From assembly GCF_900109955.1 (NCBI RefSeq), contig NZ_FOJB01000001.1, forward strand, positions 2,232,001 to 2,296,000: a stretch of 64,000 nucleotides of DNA. The letters are read 5' to 3'. Both the position numbers and the translations under genes were made by a program. Shown piece after piece: positions 47,393 through 55,643 of the stretch; the stretch's first letter is position 1; the number at the start of each line of letters is the position of its first letter. The DNA is from Aliiroseovarius sediminilitoris. Lineage in GTDB: Bacteria > Pseudomonadota > Alphaproteobacteria > Rhodobacterales > Rhodobacteraceae. The notes under the pieces are model-generated. The model saw nothing but the letters and a program-made list of their open reading frames with translations. It made no database searches and was not told where the DNA came from.

Positions 47393-48424
47393 TCAGTCGA
47401 TCTCGGCGGAGCGTGCCCACAGGTTTACGGTCTCTTCGCTGATACTTGCATCGATCTCATCCAGCTCTGCTTGGCTAAAATCCAAACGACCAATCGCGCC
47501 GACACAGTCCAAAACCTGTTCCGGCCGCGACGCCCCGATCAGGGCGGTGGTGATCCCGCCATCGCGAAGCACCCATGCCAGCGCCATCTGCGCCAGCGTC
47601 TGGCCCCGGCGTTCGGCAATATCGGCAAGTGCGCGTAGGCTGTTGACGACATTTTCCGACACCAGTTCGGGTGCCAGTGACTTGCCTTGGCTGGCGCGGC
47701 TATCTGCCGGTATCCCTTTCAGATACTTGCCCGTCAGCAACCCCTGCGCCAAGGGAGTGAATGCGATGGATCCAACGCCAAGCTCGGCCAATGTCTCCTT
47801 CAACCCGTCCCGTTCGACCCAACGGTTCAGCATGTTGTAGCTGGGCTGGTGGATCAGGCACGGCGTGCCCAGATCATTCAGGATCGCCACAGCCTCGCGC
47901 GTGCGCTGACTGTTGTAACTTGAAATACCCGCGTAAAGCGCACGACCCGAGCGCACGATGTGATCCAGCGCGCCCATGGTTTCTTCCAGTGGCGTATCGG
48001 GATCAAACCGGTGGCTGTAGAAAATATCGACGTAGTCCACCCCCATCCGCTTCAGGCTTTGATCACATGACGCAACAAGATACTTCCGGCTGCCCCATTC
48101 ACCATACGGCCCGGGCCACATGTCATATCCGGCCTTCGAACTGATGATCAGTTCGTCACGCAAGCCCGCAAAGTCCGTCCGCAAAATCTCACCAAACGCC
48201 TGTTCCGCGCTACCGTAGGGTGGGCCATAGTTGTTCGCCAAATCGAAATGCGTGATGCCGTTGTCGAACGCCGCCCGGCATATCGCCTGCTTGGTCGCGT
48301 GTGGAAAGTCATGCCCGAAATTGTGCCACAGCCCCAGACTGATCGCGGGCAGCTTCATACCCGACCGACCACAGCGCCGATATTCCATCTTTTCATAGCG
48401 ATCTTCGGCCGGGTGATAAGTCAT
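47393..48424 (-). CDS. Aldo/keto reductase (YghZ/Gpr-like)
   Basis: 343 residues of the AKR14-like group, similar to E. coli YghZ (L-glyceraldehyde 3-phosphate reductase, methylglyoxal detoxification). The core is GLWHNFGHDFPHATKQAICRAAFDNGITHFDLANNYGPPYGSAEQAFG (catalytic Asp and Tyr), the catalytic Lys is in IISSKAGYDMWPGPYGEWGSRKYL, and the NADPH tail is TTALIGASRPEQVLD. ATG 48424. Oriented as nadD; divergent from ettA. Confidence 0.92.
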   Translation of the reverse strand: MTYHPAEDRYEKMEYRRCGRSGMKLPAISLGLWHNFGHDFPHATKQAICRAAFDNGITHFDLANNYGPPYGSAEQAFGEILRTDFAGLRDELIISSKAGYDMWPGPYGEWGSRKYLVASCDQSLKRMGVDYVDIFYSHRFDPDTPLEETMGALDHIVRSGRALYAGISSYNSQRTREAVAILNDLGTPCLIHQPSYNMLNRWVERDGLKETLAELGVGSIAFTPLAQGLLTGKYLKGIPADSRASQGKSLAPELVSENVVNSLRALADIAERRGQTLAQMALAWVLRDGGITTALIGASRPEQVLDCVGAIGRLDFSQAELDEIDASISEETVNLWARSAEID

Positions 48425-48499
48425 GATAGCTCCTTCGGGATTGCCCTGCCCCCTTTGTCTGGCTAAGACAACCGGAAGTCAAACGCGAGGACACATCCC

Positions 48500-50155
48500 A
48501 TGGCCGCTTATCAATATGTTTACCACATGGACGGGGTTTCAAAGACCTATCCGGGTGGCAAGAAATGCTTTGAAAACATCCGCCTGAGCTTCCTGCCCGG
48601 CGTGAAAATCGGCGTGGTCGGCGTGAACGGCACCGGTAAATCGACGCTGATGCGGATCATGGCGGGCATCGACAAGGATTTTCAGGGCGAGGCGTGGGCG
48701 GCCGAAGGCGCGAAAGTCGGTTATCTGCCACAGGAACCCGAACTGGACCCGTCGCTGGACGTGCGCGGCAATGTCATGCAGGGCGTGGCCGAAAAGAAAG
48801 CGATCCTTGAACGCTATAACGAACTCGCCATGAACTACTCGGACGAAACAGCCGAGGAAATGGCCAAGCTGCAAGACGAGATCGACGCCCAGAACCTGTG
48901 GGATCTGGACGCACAGATCGATGTGTCGATGGAGGCGCTGCGCTGCCCCCCCGATGACGCAGACGTCACCAAGCTGTCAGGCGGTGAAAAACGCCGCGTG
49001 GCGTTGTGCAAGCTGCTGCTTGAAGCCCCCGACATGCTGCTGCTTGACGAACCGACCAACCACCTGGACGCCGAAACCATCGCGTGGCTGCAACAGCACC
49101 TCATTGACTACAAGGGCACCATCCTGATCGTCACCCACGACCGCTATTTCCTTGACGATATCACCGGCTGGATTCTGGAACTCGACCGCGGGTCAGGCAT
49201 TCCTTACGAAGGCAACTACTCGGCGTGGCTTGAACAGAAGGCCAAACGGCTGGCGCAGGAAGCGCGTGAAGACAAATCCAAGCAGAAAACGCTTGAACGC
49301 GAGTTGGAATGGATGCGTCAGGGTGCGAAAGCCCGTCAGGCGAAATCCAAGGCCCGGATCAACGCCTATAACGAAATGGCCAGCCAGTCCGAGCGTGACA
49401 AGGTGGGCCGCGCCCAGATCGTCATCCCCAACGGCCCCCGCCTTGGGTCAAAGGTGATCGAGGTCGAAGGCCTGAAAAAACACATGGGCGACAAGCTGTT
49501 GATCGAAAACCTGTCCTTCAGCATTCCCCCCGGCGGCATTGTCGGCGTGATCGGCCCCAACGGCGCGGGTAAATCGACCCTGTTCAAAATGATCACCGGG
49601 CAAGAGACACCGGACGACGGCACGATTGAACTGGGCGATACGGTGAAGCTGTCCTATGTCGACCAGTCGCGCGACGACCTGAACCCGAATGAAACCGTGT
49701 GGGAAGCCATTTCCGGCGGCGCCGAGCTGATCGAACTGGGTGACGCGCAAGTCAATTCAAGAGCTTATTGTTCGTCCTTCAACTTCAAGGGCGGTGATCA
49801 GCAGAAGAAACTGTCGCTGTTGTCGGGTGGGGAGCGCAACCGGGTCCACATGGCGCGGCTTCTGAAAGAGGGAGGCAACGTCCTGCTGCTCGACGAACCG
49901 ACCAACGACCTTGACGTCGAGACCCTCCGCGCGCTGGAAGACGCGCTGGTCGACTTCGCCGGCTGCGCCGTCGTCATCTCGCACGACCGCTTCTTCCTTG
50001 ACCGTATCTGCACCCACATCCTGGCCTTCGAAGGCGAGGCGCATGTGGAGTGGTTCGAAGGCAATTTCAAGGATTACGAAGAGGACAAGAAACGGCGGTT
50101 GGGACCGGACGCGCTGGAGCCCAAGCGGTTGAAGCATAAGAAGTTTACGAGGTGA
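48500..50155 (+). CDS. ettA: Energy-dependent translational throttle protein EttA
   Basis: 551 residues, ABC-F protein with two ATPase domains and no membrane segments. Walker A motifs GVNGTGKST (near residue 40) and GPNGAGKST (near residue 355), two LSGGE signatures, and two LLDEPTNHLD/LLDEPTNDLD Walker B motifs. The linker between them is the EttA arm and P-site tRNA-interaction motif. EttA binds the ribosomal E site and gates the first peptide bond in response to the ATP/ADP ratio. A strong terminator follows. Confidence 0.96.
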   Translation: MAAYQYVYHMDGVSKTYPGGKKCFENIRLSFLPGVKIGVVGVNGTGKSTLMRIMAGIDKDFQGEAWAAEGAKVGYLPQEPELDPSLDVRGNVMQGVAEKKAILERYNELAMNYSDETAEEMAKLQDEIDAQNLWDLDAQIDVSMEALRCPPDDADVTKLSGGEKRRVALCKLLLEAPDMLLLDEPTNHLDAETIAWLQQHLIDYKGTILIVTHDRYFLDDITGWILELDRGSGIPYEGNYSAWLEQKAKRLAQEAREDKSKQKTLERELEWMRQGAKARQAKSKARINAYNEMASQSERDKVGRAQIVIPNGPRLGSKVIEVEGLKKHMGDKLLIENLSFSIPPGGIVGVIGPNGAGKSTLFKMITGQETPDDGTIELGDTVKLSYVDQSRDDLNPNETVWEAISGGAELIELGDAQVNSRAYCSSFNFKGGDQQKKLSLLSGGERNRVHMARLLKEGGNVLLLDEPTNDLDVETLRALEDALVDFAGCAVVISHDRFFLDRICTHILAFEGEAHVEWFEGNFKDYEEDKKRRLGPDALEPKRLKHKKFTR

Positions 50156-50160
50156 AAGAG

Positions 50161-50183
50161 CGGCCCCTTCGGGGCCGTTTTTT
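50161..50183 (+). terminator. Rho-independent terminator after ettA
   Basis: CGGCCCC (50161-50167) pairs with GGGGCCG (50171-50177) over TTC, followed by TTTTTT. Confidence 0.93.
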
Positions 50184-50212
50184 AATGGTGTAATCACTCA
50201 GCGTATCAGCTT

Positions 50213-50863
50213 ATGAACATATCAATTCAGCAAATTCAGAACCGTCTGAACGATCACCTTTTCAAGGACAGAATCCTCGATAATAGTTTTCGAGGATTCT
50301 GGTGCGAAGCGATGGTCGCACAAGCTTTGGGACAAAGGTGCGCAATTGTTGGAGATGGTTGGTTCCCATGGGACCTTCAAATCGGCCCGCTTACAGCTAA
50401 TTTTCCAGATCGAGTTCGAGTACAGGTAAAGAACACTGCTCGCCTTCAGCCTTGGAACCTTCACGATGGAATTCAATCCAAAGCCAGCTTTAACCTAACT
50501 TACCGAAATCTACCAAAGTCTCTTAGGTTCGAGGAGCGTGGCATTCCATGCGAGTCGCGCGGGTTTCTTTGTGATGCATTCATCCTATGCGAGCATCCAG
50601 AAAACGATCCAAGACGAGCTAATCAGAAAGACCCAAGCCAGTGGCGGTTCTATGTCCTTCCGGTTCGCGGACCAAATAGCGCCGTAACGGAAACGGAAAT
50701 GCAGTATCTCGAAGGAAGGCTCGCGGCTGGCAGCACAAGCGCGAGCACTCAACGGCATCCAAGAACGCTTGCAAAGGGAATTCGTGGACGTCCTCAAATT
50801 CATTCGATTGGTATCGCTGAACTAACACTTCGCAATCTGAAACAGGCGCTTGAATTGGCCTGA
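50213..50863 (+). CDS. Low-GC orphan, possible PD-(D/E)XK nuclease-like protein
   Basis: 216 residues with no named family. Residues ~48-75 read GDGWFPWDLQIGP...RVRVQVKNTA, which fits the PD-(D/E)XK core, with an Asp followed about 18 residues later by Q-V-K (Gln replacing the second acid, as in several members). NSFRGFWCEAMVAQALGQ at the start would be the Glu-bearing helix. The rest is helix and loop. Base composition is clearly more AT-rich than ettA. It lies between the ettA terminator and a copy of the repeat seen at 29.5 kb. A stand-alone nuclease or defence gene is a hypothesis only. Confidence 0.65.
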   Translation: MNISIQQIQNRLNDHLFKDRILDNSFRGFWCEAMVAQALGQRCAIVGDGWFPWDLQIGPLTANFPDRVRVQVKNTARLQPWNLHDGIQSKASFNLTYRNLPKSLRFEERGIPCESRGFLCDAFILCEHPENDPRRANQKDPSQWRFYVLPVRGPNSAVTETEMQYLEGRLAAGSTSASTQRHPRTLAKGIRGRPQIHSIGIAELTLRNLKQALELA

Positions 50864-50899
50864 GGTCGGAAGCTTTTAGATGTAGGACAACGCCTGACC

Positions 50900-50940
50900 C
50901 TGGGTGGGCGGAACGCCCTCCCGTGAGGAGGGTCGGGCGC
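50900..50940. repeat. Palindromic intergenic repeat, copy 2
   Basis: Shorter relative of the element at 29498-29585. It shares GGAGGGTCGGGCGC (50927-50940, identical 14 bases) and the CCTGGG-GGGCG...AACGCCCT segment, but lacks about 30 interior bases. It has its own hairpin CCCTCC (50916-50921) with GGAGGG (50927-50932). It lies 3' of the low-GC gene, as copy 1 does. Confidence 0.7.
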
Positions 50941-51079
50941 AGTCCAGTCTATCGACCGGACGGAGACTCACAGATAAAGTCCACCAGTCTTTCGCCATAC
51001 ACACCTGACCTTTCCGTCAAGTAGACCACCCTCCCCCCGACCTCCTAAAATTCCCCCATTAAGAAGAGGGGGAAACATT

Positions 51080-51571
51080 ATGAAAAGACGGGTTTTTCTG
51101 GCGCTGACGGGCGCTGGCATTGTCACCGCGTGCGCACGTCAGGGGCGTCAGAGATTGGCGCCAAACACGACACTGATCATCGTTCGGCACGGGGATCGAA
51201 CCGGGTCTGACCTGAACGACACAGGCCGCGCGCGGGCAAAGGCTTTGGTCGGCGCGTTGGATGGGATCAAAATCGACGCGATCTATGCGCCAAGTGTAGA
51301 GCGCAATCTGGACACGGCTCAGCCGCTTGCCACCAACCGCAATCTGCCCATCGACCGCCTGCCCGCAGATGGGATGGCCACACGGTTGATCACCCAGTCC
51401 GCAGGAAAAACCGTGCTCTGGGTCGGCAACAAGGGCAACCTGCGCGAGATTTGGGAAGCGTTGGGCGCGGGAGGCGAACCACCGCTCAATTACGGCGACC
51501 TGTTTATCGTGACGTCCGACAAGTTCGGGGGGGTGCACATCGACCGGCGACAACATGGTCCGGCTGTTTAG
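51080..51571 (+). CDS. Histidine phosphatase family lipoprotein
   Basis: 163 residues. The N-terminus has a lipobox (LTGAGIVTAC), so the protein should be anchored after signal peptidase II. LIIVRHGDRTGSDLNDTGRARAKAL is the phosphoglycerate-mutase-like RHG motif, near residue 35. AIYAPSVERNLDTAQPLA is the second arginine region. The usual second His is not obvious; VLWVGNKGN replaces the common G-H strand, so catalytic activity is uncertain. ATG 51080. It converges with the thioesterase gene. Confidence 0.8.
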   Translation: MKRRVFLALTGAGIVTACARQGRQRLAPNTTLIIVRHGDRTGSDLNDTGRARAKALVGALDGIKIDAIYAPSVERNLDTAQPLATNRNLPIDRLPADGMATRLITQSAGKTVLWVGNKGNLREIWEALGAGGEPPLNYGDLFIVTSDKFGGVHIDRRQHGPAV

Positions 51572-51572
51572 G

Positions 51573-51962
51573 TCAATCTTTCCCCACCGCCACCGGCTGC
51601 CCATCCTCATCCAGCGCCACAAACACGAATACACCTTCTGTCACCTTGTGACGCTCGCCAAGGCGGTCGCGTTTGACCCAGGCTTCCAACTCGATTGACA
51701 TCGACGTGGTTCCGACCCGGCCAACGCGACCATAGATGCATAAGACATCGCCCACTTTCACTGGCTGGATGAATTTCATTGCGTTCACGGCCACCGTGGC
51801 CACGCGGCCCTGGGCGCGTTCGCCCGCGATGATGCCACCGGCGATGTCCATCTGGCTCATCACCCAGCCGCCGAAAATATCGCCCGCCGTATTGGTGTCT
51901 TTGGGCATCGCCAGCGTGCGCAGGATAATCTCGCCTTCGGGGGCGGCGTGTTGATCGCTCAT
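51573..51962 (-). CDS. Acyl-CoA thioesterase, YciA-like hotdog fold
   Basis: 129 residues, a single hotdog domain: LRTLAMPKDTNTAGDIFGGWVMSQMDIAGGIIAGERAQGRVATVAVNAMKFIQPVKVGDVLCIYG. The Asn-Thr-x-x-x-x-x-F-G-G-W catalytic helix (Asp in DIFGGW) is that of YciA-type acyl-CoA hydrolases. ATG 51962 follows GAGG; the frame extends 48 bases further upstream without a better signal. It converges with the lipoprotein gene one base apart. Confidence 0.92.
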   Translation of the reverse strand: MSDQHAAPEGEIILRTLAMPKDTNTAGDIFGGWVMSQMDIAGGIIAGERAQGRVATVAVNAMKFIQPVKVGDVLCIYGRVGRVGTTSMSIELEAWVKRDRLGERHKVTEGVFVFVALDEDGQPVAVGKD

Positions 51963-52034
51963 GGGAACCTCGTTCAGGATTGGACCTTCCCATGGGTAAG
52001 GCGCAGGCAATCACGACGCAAGCGGATCACTGCA

Positions 52035-52460
52035 TCATTCCGCCGTGGCCACCATGCGAAGCTCGTTCAACAGGTCCAGCAGCGTTTCCATCTTCTCATG
52101 CCCGAACCGGTTCTCAAGATCCTCATAGATCTTCGCAGCCTTACCCGACATCTGAGTGTATTTCGCGCTGCCCGCGGGCGCGATCTGTACCTTGCGGCGA
52201 CGCCCATCACTGTCGTCCACCCGTTCTATCAACTCTCGTTCCGTCAGGTTTTTCAGGATGCGGCTCAGGCTGGGGGGCATCAGCACGCAGCGTTCCGCCA
52301 ATTCCGTCGCACAACAGGCTTTGCCCTCGGCCAGCACCCGGATCACGCGCCATTGCTGCACCGTCAGGTCGATCTGGTCCAGCTCGTGACGAAAGGGTTT
52401 CAAGGTGGCTTCACGCGCGTGAAGCAGTGCGATGGGAAGGGCGCGTTCAAGTTTTCTCAT
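52035..52460 (-). CDS. hpaR: MarR family regulator, HpaR-like
   Basis: 141 residues. MRKLERALPIALLHAREATLKPFRHEL matches HpaR, the repressor of homoprotocatechuate degradation, and LTVQQWRVIRVLAEGKACCATELAERCVLMPPSLSRILKNLTERELIERVDDSDGRRRKVQI is the winged helix with wing. It overlaps the CHMI-like gene (ATGA), a pairing seen in hpa clusters. The other hpa genes are not here, so the target and effector are inferred. Confidence 0.85.
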   Translation of the reverse strand: MRKLERALPIALLHAREATLKPFRHELDQIDLTVQQWRVIRVLAEGKACCATELAERCVLMPPSLSRILKNLTERELIERVDDSDGRRRKVQIAPAGSAKYTQMSGKAAKIYEDLENRFGHEKMETLLDLLNELRMVATAE

Positions 52461-52855
52461 TCCGGTTCCTTTTCGCGGAGGGCCGCGTGGATACTGCTCC
52501 AGCTTTTGCGGCTGAAGCGGGTTTCGATGTCCTGAACCTCAAGACTTAAGATGAACGGCGTATCGCCCATCTGCGGGCGCAAGGCAGCCTCAACCGCCGC
52601 ATAAAGCAGGTCAGCGATGGCGTCGCGCGTCGCCTCGTCCCGACCCTGGCCAAGCCTGAGGATCATGTCGAGGAAGTGATACCCGCCTGCCCCGTCGCCG
52701 ATGGCGTCAACATCCGCTTCGAACCCGCGCACGCGGATGCCGCCAACCGGGCAATGCCCGGTGGCGACGAGGGTCGCGCGCATGGTTTCGGCAAGGGTTT
52801 GCAGGTCCGCCTGCTGGCCCAGCCCGGTGCTGTATTCGAACGACAGGTGTGGCAT
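52457..52855 (-). CDS. 5-carboxymethyl-2-hydroxymuconate Delta-isomerase (HpaF-like)
   Basis: 132 residues. The start MPHLSFEYSTGL places the catalytic Pro directly after the initiator Met, as in the 4-oxalocrotonate tautomerase-like CHMI family. ATG 52855 follows AAGGAG; a GTG at 52861 would bury the Pro. Other family blocks are GIRVRGFEADVDAIGDG and YHFLDMILRLGQGRDEATRDAIADLL. It isomerises CHM to COHED in homoprotocatechuate degradation. Coupled to the HpaR-like gene. Confidence 0.88.
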   Translation of the reverse strand: MPHLSFEYSTGLGQQADLQTLAETMRATLVATGHCPVGGIRVRGFEADVDAIGDGAGGYHFLDMILRLGQGRDEATRDAIADLLYAAVEAALRPQMGDTPFILSLEVQDIETRFSRKSWSSIHAALREKEPE

Positions 52856-52929
52856 GGTCACTCCTTAACACTGGCAGTAAATACCTGCGACACTGGAAAA
52901 GCAATTCATTGTGGGTGCAACAAGTTGCC

Positions 52930-54162
52930 TCAGGGCTTGACCACTCCCGTCGCCATCCACTCATCGAAATCGGCCAGAACCCGGTCTGAAAATTCCGGGT
53001 CGTTGATATGGGCGTCCAGTTCAACAAGCGTGACGTTATCCGGACACTGGGCGCGAACTTCATCACAGAAGGCGGCCAGCCCGTCGGCATCATGCAGCGG
53101 ACCACCGGCGCGGTCCCACTCGTTGCCCCCTTGCAAGGGCAGAAACAGCGTGACCGGTCCCCGGGCGCCCGAAAGCTGGCGGCACATGGCGCGCGCCATC
53201 TCGCGCCGCTGGACCGGCGTCATCATCACCGAGGACAATAGCCGATTATGGGCATGGACCTCCTGCCCCGCCAGCTTCGGTGGAACCTGCTGCCAACCGA
53301 TGAAATCCACCAGATCATAGCACCCGATCGACACCATCTGCGGTGTGCCCGACGCGCCTGCATGGGTCATCCGGTCCGAGCCGGCCGAGATCGTGGACCC
53401 CATGATGTGATTGCCCAACTCTTGTGGCGCGAAATCCAAGACGGCGGCAAAGGCCCCCTCGGCAGCAAGGCTTTCAAACGCCCGCCCGCCCATACCTGTG
53501 GCGTGGAAGACCGCCACCTCGAACCCGCGCGCCTCTAGCGCCGGTTTCAGGCTGACCATATAGCGCAGCACCGTCTTGCCAAAGCTCGTCATCCCGATCA
53601 GCGGCTTCGAGAAATCCGGCGGCTCGACCGCGCGGGCCGCCCCCAGCACTGCCCCCGCAGCTTGCGACAGAGACGCCTTGCAGATTGAGTTCAGCCCGTA
53701 AAGCCCCCCGGCCCACAGGATCATCTGAACGTCCGCCGGCAGGCGTTCCGGCGGGATCAGGGGCGAGAAGCTGACCGTCGAGACCACGTATTTTGGCACC
53801 CCGATCGGCAAGGCCTGACACAAGTCCAGCGCCACATCCGTGCCCATCGTGCCGCCCAGAACGATCAGCCCGTCAAACACACCCTCGCGGTAAAGCTTCA
53901 ATGCCAGCGCCGACGCCCCCTGCGCCATGATCTGCATCGCCGCGTTCTCATCTCCGCTGTCGATAGCTGCCTGAATGGATGACCCACCCGCCTCGGCCAC
54001 CTCATGCTTGGAATAGTCGCAAGATGCGCCGGGATCGCCCAGCACCGAGATGTCCATCGTTCTGACTGCACCGCCCTGCCCACGGATCACGTCCGCGATA
54101 TAGTTCAACTCGTCATCCTTGGTGTCATAGGTCCCGACGACCAGAATAGTCTTGTCGCTCAT
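52930..54162 (-). CDS. Tm-1-like ATP-binding domain protein (UPF0261)
   Basis: 410 residues of the Tm-1/UPF0261 family. TILVVGTYDTKDDELNYIADVIRGQG is the N-terminal Rossmann strand, LIVLGGTMGTDVAL near residue 105, IGMTSFGKTVLRYMVSLKPALEARGFEVAVFHATGMGGRAFESL and AGSDRMTHAGASGTPQMVSIGCYDLVDF are conserved. In plants Tm-1 binds viral replicase; bacterial relatives are metabolic, of unknown reaction. It overlaps the aldehyde dehydrogenase gene (ATGA), so the product probably acts in the same pathway. Confidence 0.88.
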   Translation of the reverse strand: MSDKTILVVGTYDTKDDELNYIADVIRGQGGAVRTMDISVLGDPGASCDYSKHEVAEAGGSSIQAAIDSGDENAAMQIMAQGASALALKLYREGVFDGLIVLGGTMGTDVALDLCQALPIGVPKYVVSTVSFSPLIPPERLPADVQMILWAGGLYGLNSICKASLSQAAGAVLGAARAVEPPDFSKPLIGMTSFGKTVLRYMVSLKPALEARGFEVAVFHATGMGGRAFESLAAEGAFAAVLDFAPQELGNHIMGSTISAGSDRMTHAGASGTPQMVSIGCYDLVDFIGWQQVPPKLAGQEVHAHNRLLSSVMMTPVQRREMARAMCRQLSGARGPVTLFLPLQGGNEWDRAGGPLHDADGLAAFCDEVRAQCPDNVTLVELDAHINDPEFSDRVLADFDEWMATGVVKP

Positions 54163-55643
54163 AGCTGCACCCATGCCGTCTTGAGGTCGAAATACTTGTC
54201 GAACGCATGCATTGATTTGTCATGCCCATTGCCAGATTGTTTGACGCCGCCCAACGGCACGGTGCCGTCAGCCCCGCCATAGGTGTTGACATGAACGACG
54301 CCCGCCTGAATGTCGCGCACCATGCGATGGGCGCGGCCAAAGTTCGACGTCCAAACCCCTGCGGCCAAACCGAATTTTGTCGAGTTGGCGATCTGCACAG
54401 CCTCTTCGTCAGATTTGAATGGGGTCACAGCCAGCACCGGGCCGAACACCTCGTTCTGGGCCACGTGATCCTCGGGTTTCACGCCAGTCAGAACGGTCGG
54501 TTCCATGTAATAACCGCCGGTGTCCTCAAGGATCCGCGATCCACCAAGAACGAGCGTCGCTCCCTGCTCAATCGCTTGGCTGACGAAACCCAGATTACCT
54601 TCCAACTGAGGGATGTTGTTCACCGCGCCGATATTCGTGGTCAGGTCCAGTGGATCGCCGACCTTCATCGCGGCCGCGTGGCGTGACAACGCTTCAACGA
54701 ATTCATCATGCACGCTTTCCTCGACCAACAGCCGAGACCCCGCAACGCAAACCTGCCCCGCATTGCGGAAGATGCCCGCCGCCGAAACCTTGGCTGCCTG
54801 CTCCAGTTCCGGCGCATCGGCAAACACTATGTTGGGCGACTTGCCCCCAAGTTCCAGATAACACCGTTTCAGGTTGGACCGCGCTGAATATTCCAGCAGC
54901 CGGCGCCCCACACCACCCGAACCAGTGAAGACCAACACATCCACATCCATCGACATGGCAAGAGCCTCGCCTGTGATAGAGCCTGCGCCCGTCACGACGT
55001 TCAGAACGCCATCCGGCAGGCCCGCTTCAGACGCCAGTTCTGCCAGTTTGAGCAAGCTCAATGATGCAGTCTCAGCAGGCTTCAGAACCACAGAGTTTCC
55101 CGCCGCCAAGGCAGGTGCCAGCTTCCATGCTCCGATCATCAAAGGGAAGTTCCACGGCACGATGGCACCCACAACGCCCACCGGTTCCTTGTGCACAAGA
55201 CCCAGAACGTCGCCCCCTGTTGGGGCAATCTCGCCATACACCTTGTCCAGTGCTTCGGCGTAATAGCGAAACGTGCCAGCCGCTGATCCGGGTTCAGCCT
55301 TCAGCGCCATGCCAATCTCGGTCCCATTATCGCGCACGCCCAGCACGGCCAGTTCGAGTGCATTCGCCTGGATCAAATCGGCCAACCTGTGAAGCACTTT
55401 CTTTCGATGCGCAGGCGCGACCCTGCTCCACCGTCCGTCGTCAAATGCGCTCCGTGCGGCGGCCACGGCCCGATCGACATCCGAAGTCGACGCCCGGATG
55501 ATCGTTGTCAGCGTCGATCCGTCAATCGGCGAGAGAACGTCTTGCGTTTCCCCCGAACCTTCTTGCCACGCTCCGTCAATATATAGTTTCTGCGGCGCGA
55601 CAGGATGGCGGCGAAGCTCGTTGATGCGTGACTGGTCTGCCAT
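54159..55643 (-). CDS. Aldehyde dehydrogenase
   Basis: 494 residues of the NAD(P)-dependent ALDH superfamily. VPWNFPLMIGAWKLAPALAAGNSVVLKPAE near residue 160 gives the Asn and Lys of the cofactor site, LELGGKSPNIV near residue 265 the catalytic Glu, FRNAGQVCVAGSRLLV near residue 297 the nucleophile Cys, and EVFGPVLAVTPF the second Glu. The order resembles PuuC and betaine-type enzymes. ATG 55643 lies inside the end of tctA, which overlaps by 136 bases. Confidence 0.92.
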   Translation of the reverse strand: MADQSRINELRRHPVAPQKLYIDGAWQEGSGETQDVLSPIDGSTLTTIIRASTSDVDRAVAAARSAFDDGRWSRVAPAHRKKVLHRLADLIQANALELAVLGVRDNGTEIGMALKAEPGSAAGTFRYYAEALDKVYGEIAPTGGDVLGLVHKEPVGVVGAIVPWNFPLMIGAWKLAPALAAGNSVVLKPAETASLSLLKLAELASEAGLPDGVLNVVTGAGSITGEALAMSMDVDVLVFTGSGGVGRRLLEYSARSNLKRCYLELGGKSPNIVFADAPELEQAAKVSAAGIFRNAGQVCVAGSRLLVEESVHDEFVEALSRHAAAMKVGDPLDLTTNIGAVNNIPQLEGNLGFVSQAIEQGATLVLGGSRILEDTGGYYMEPTVLTGVKPEDHVAQNEVFGPVLAVTPFKSDEEAVQIANSTKFGLAAGVWTSNFGRAHRMVRDIQAGVVHVNTYGGADGTVPLGGVKQSGNGHDKSMHAFDKYFDLKTAWVQL

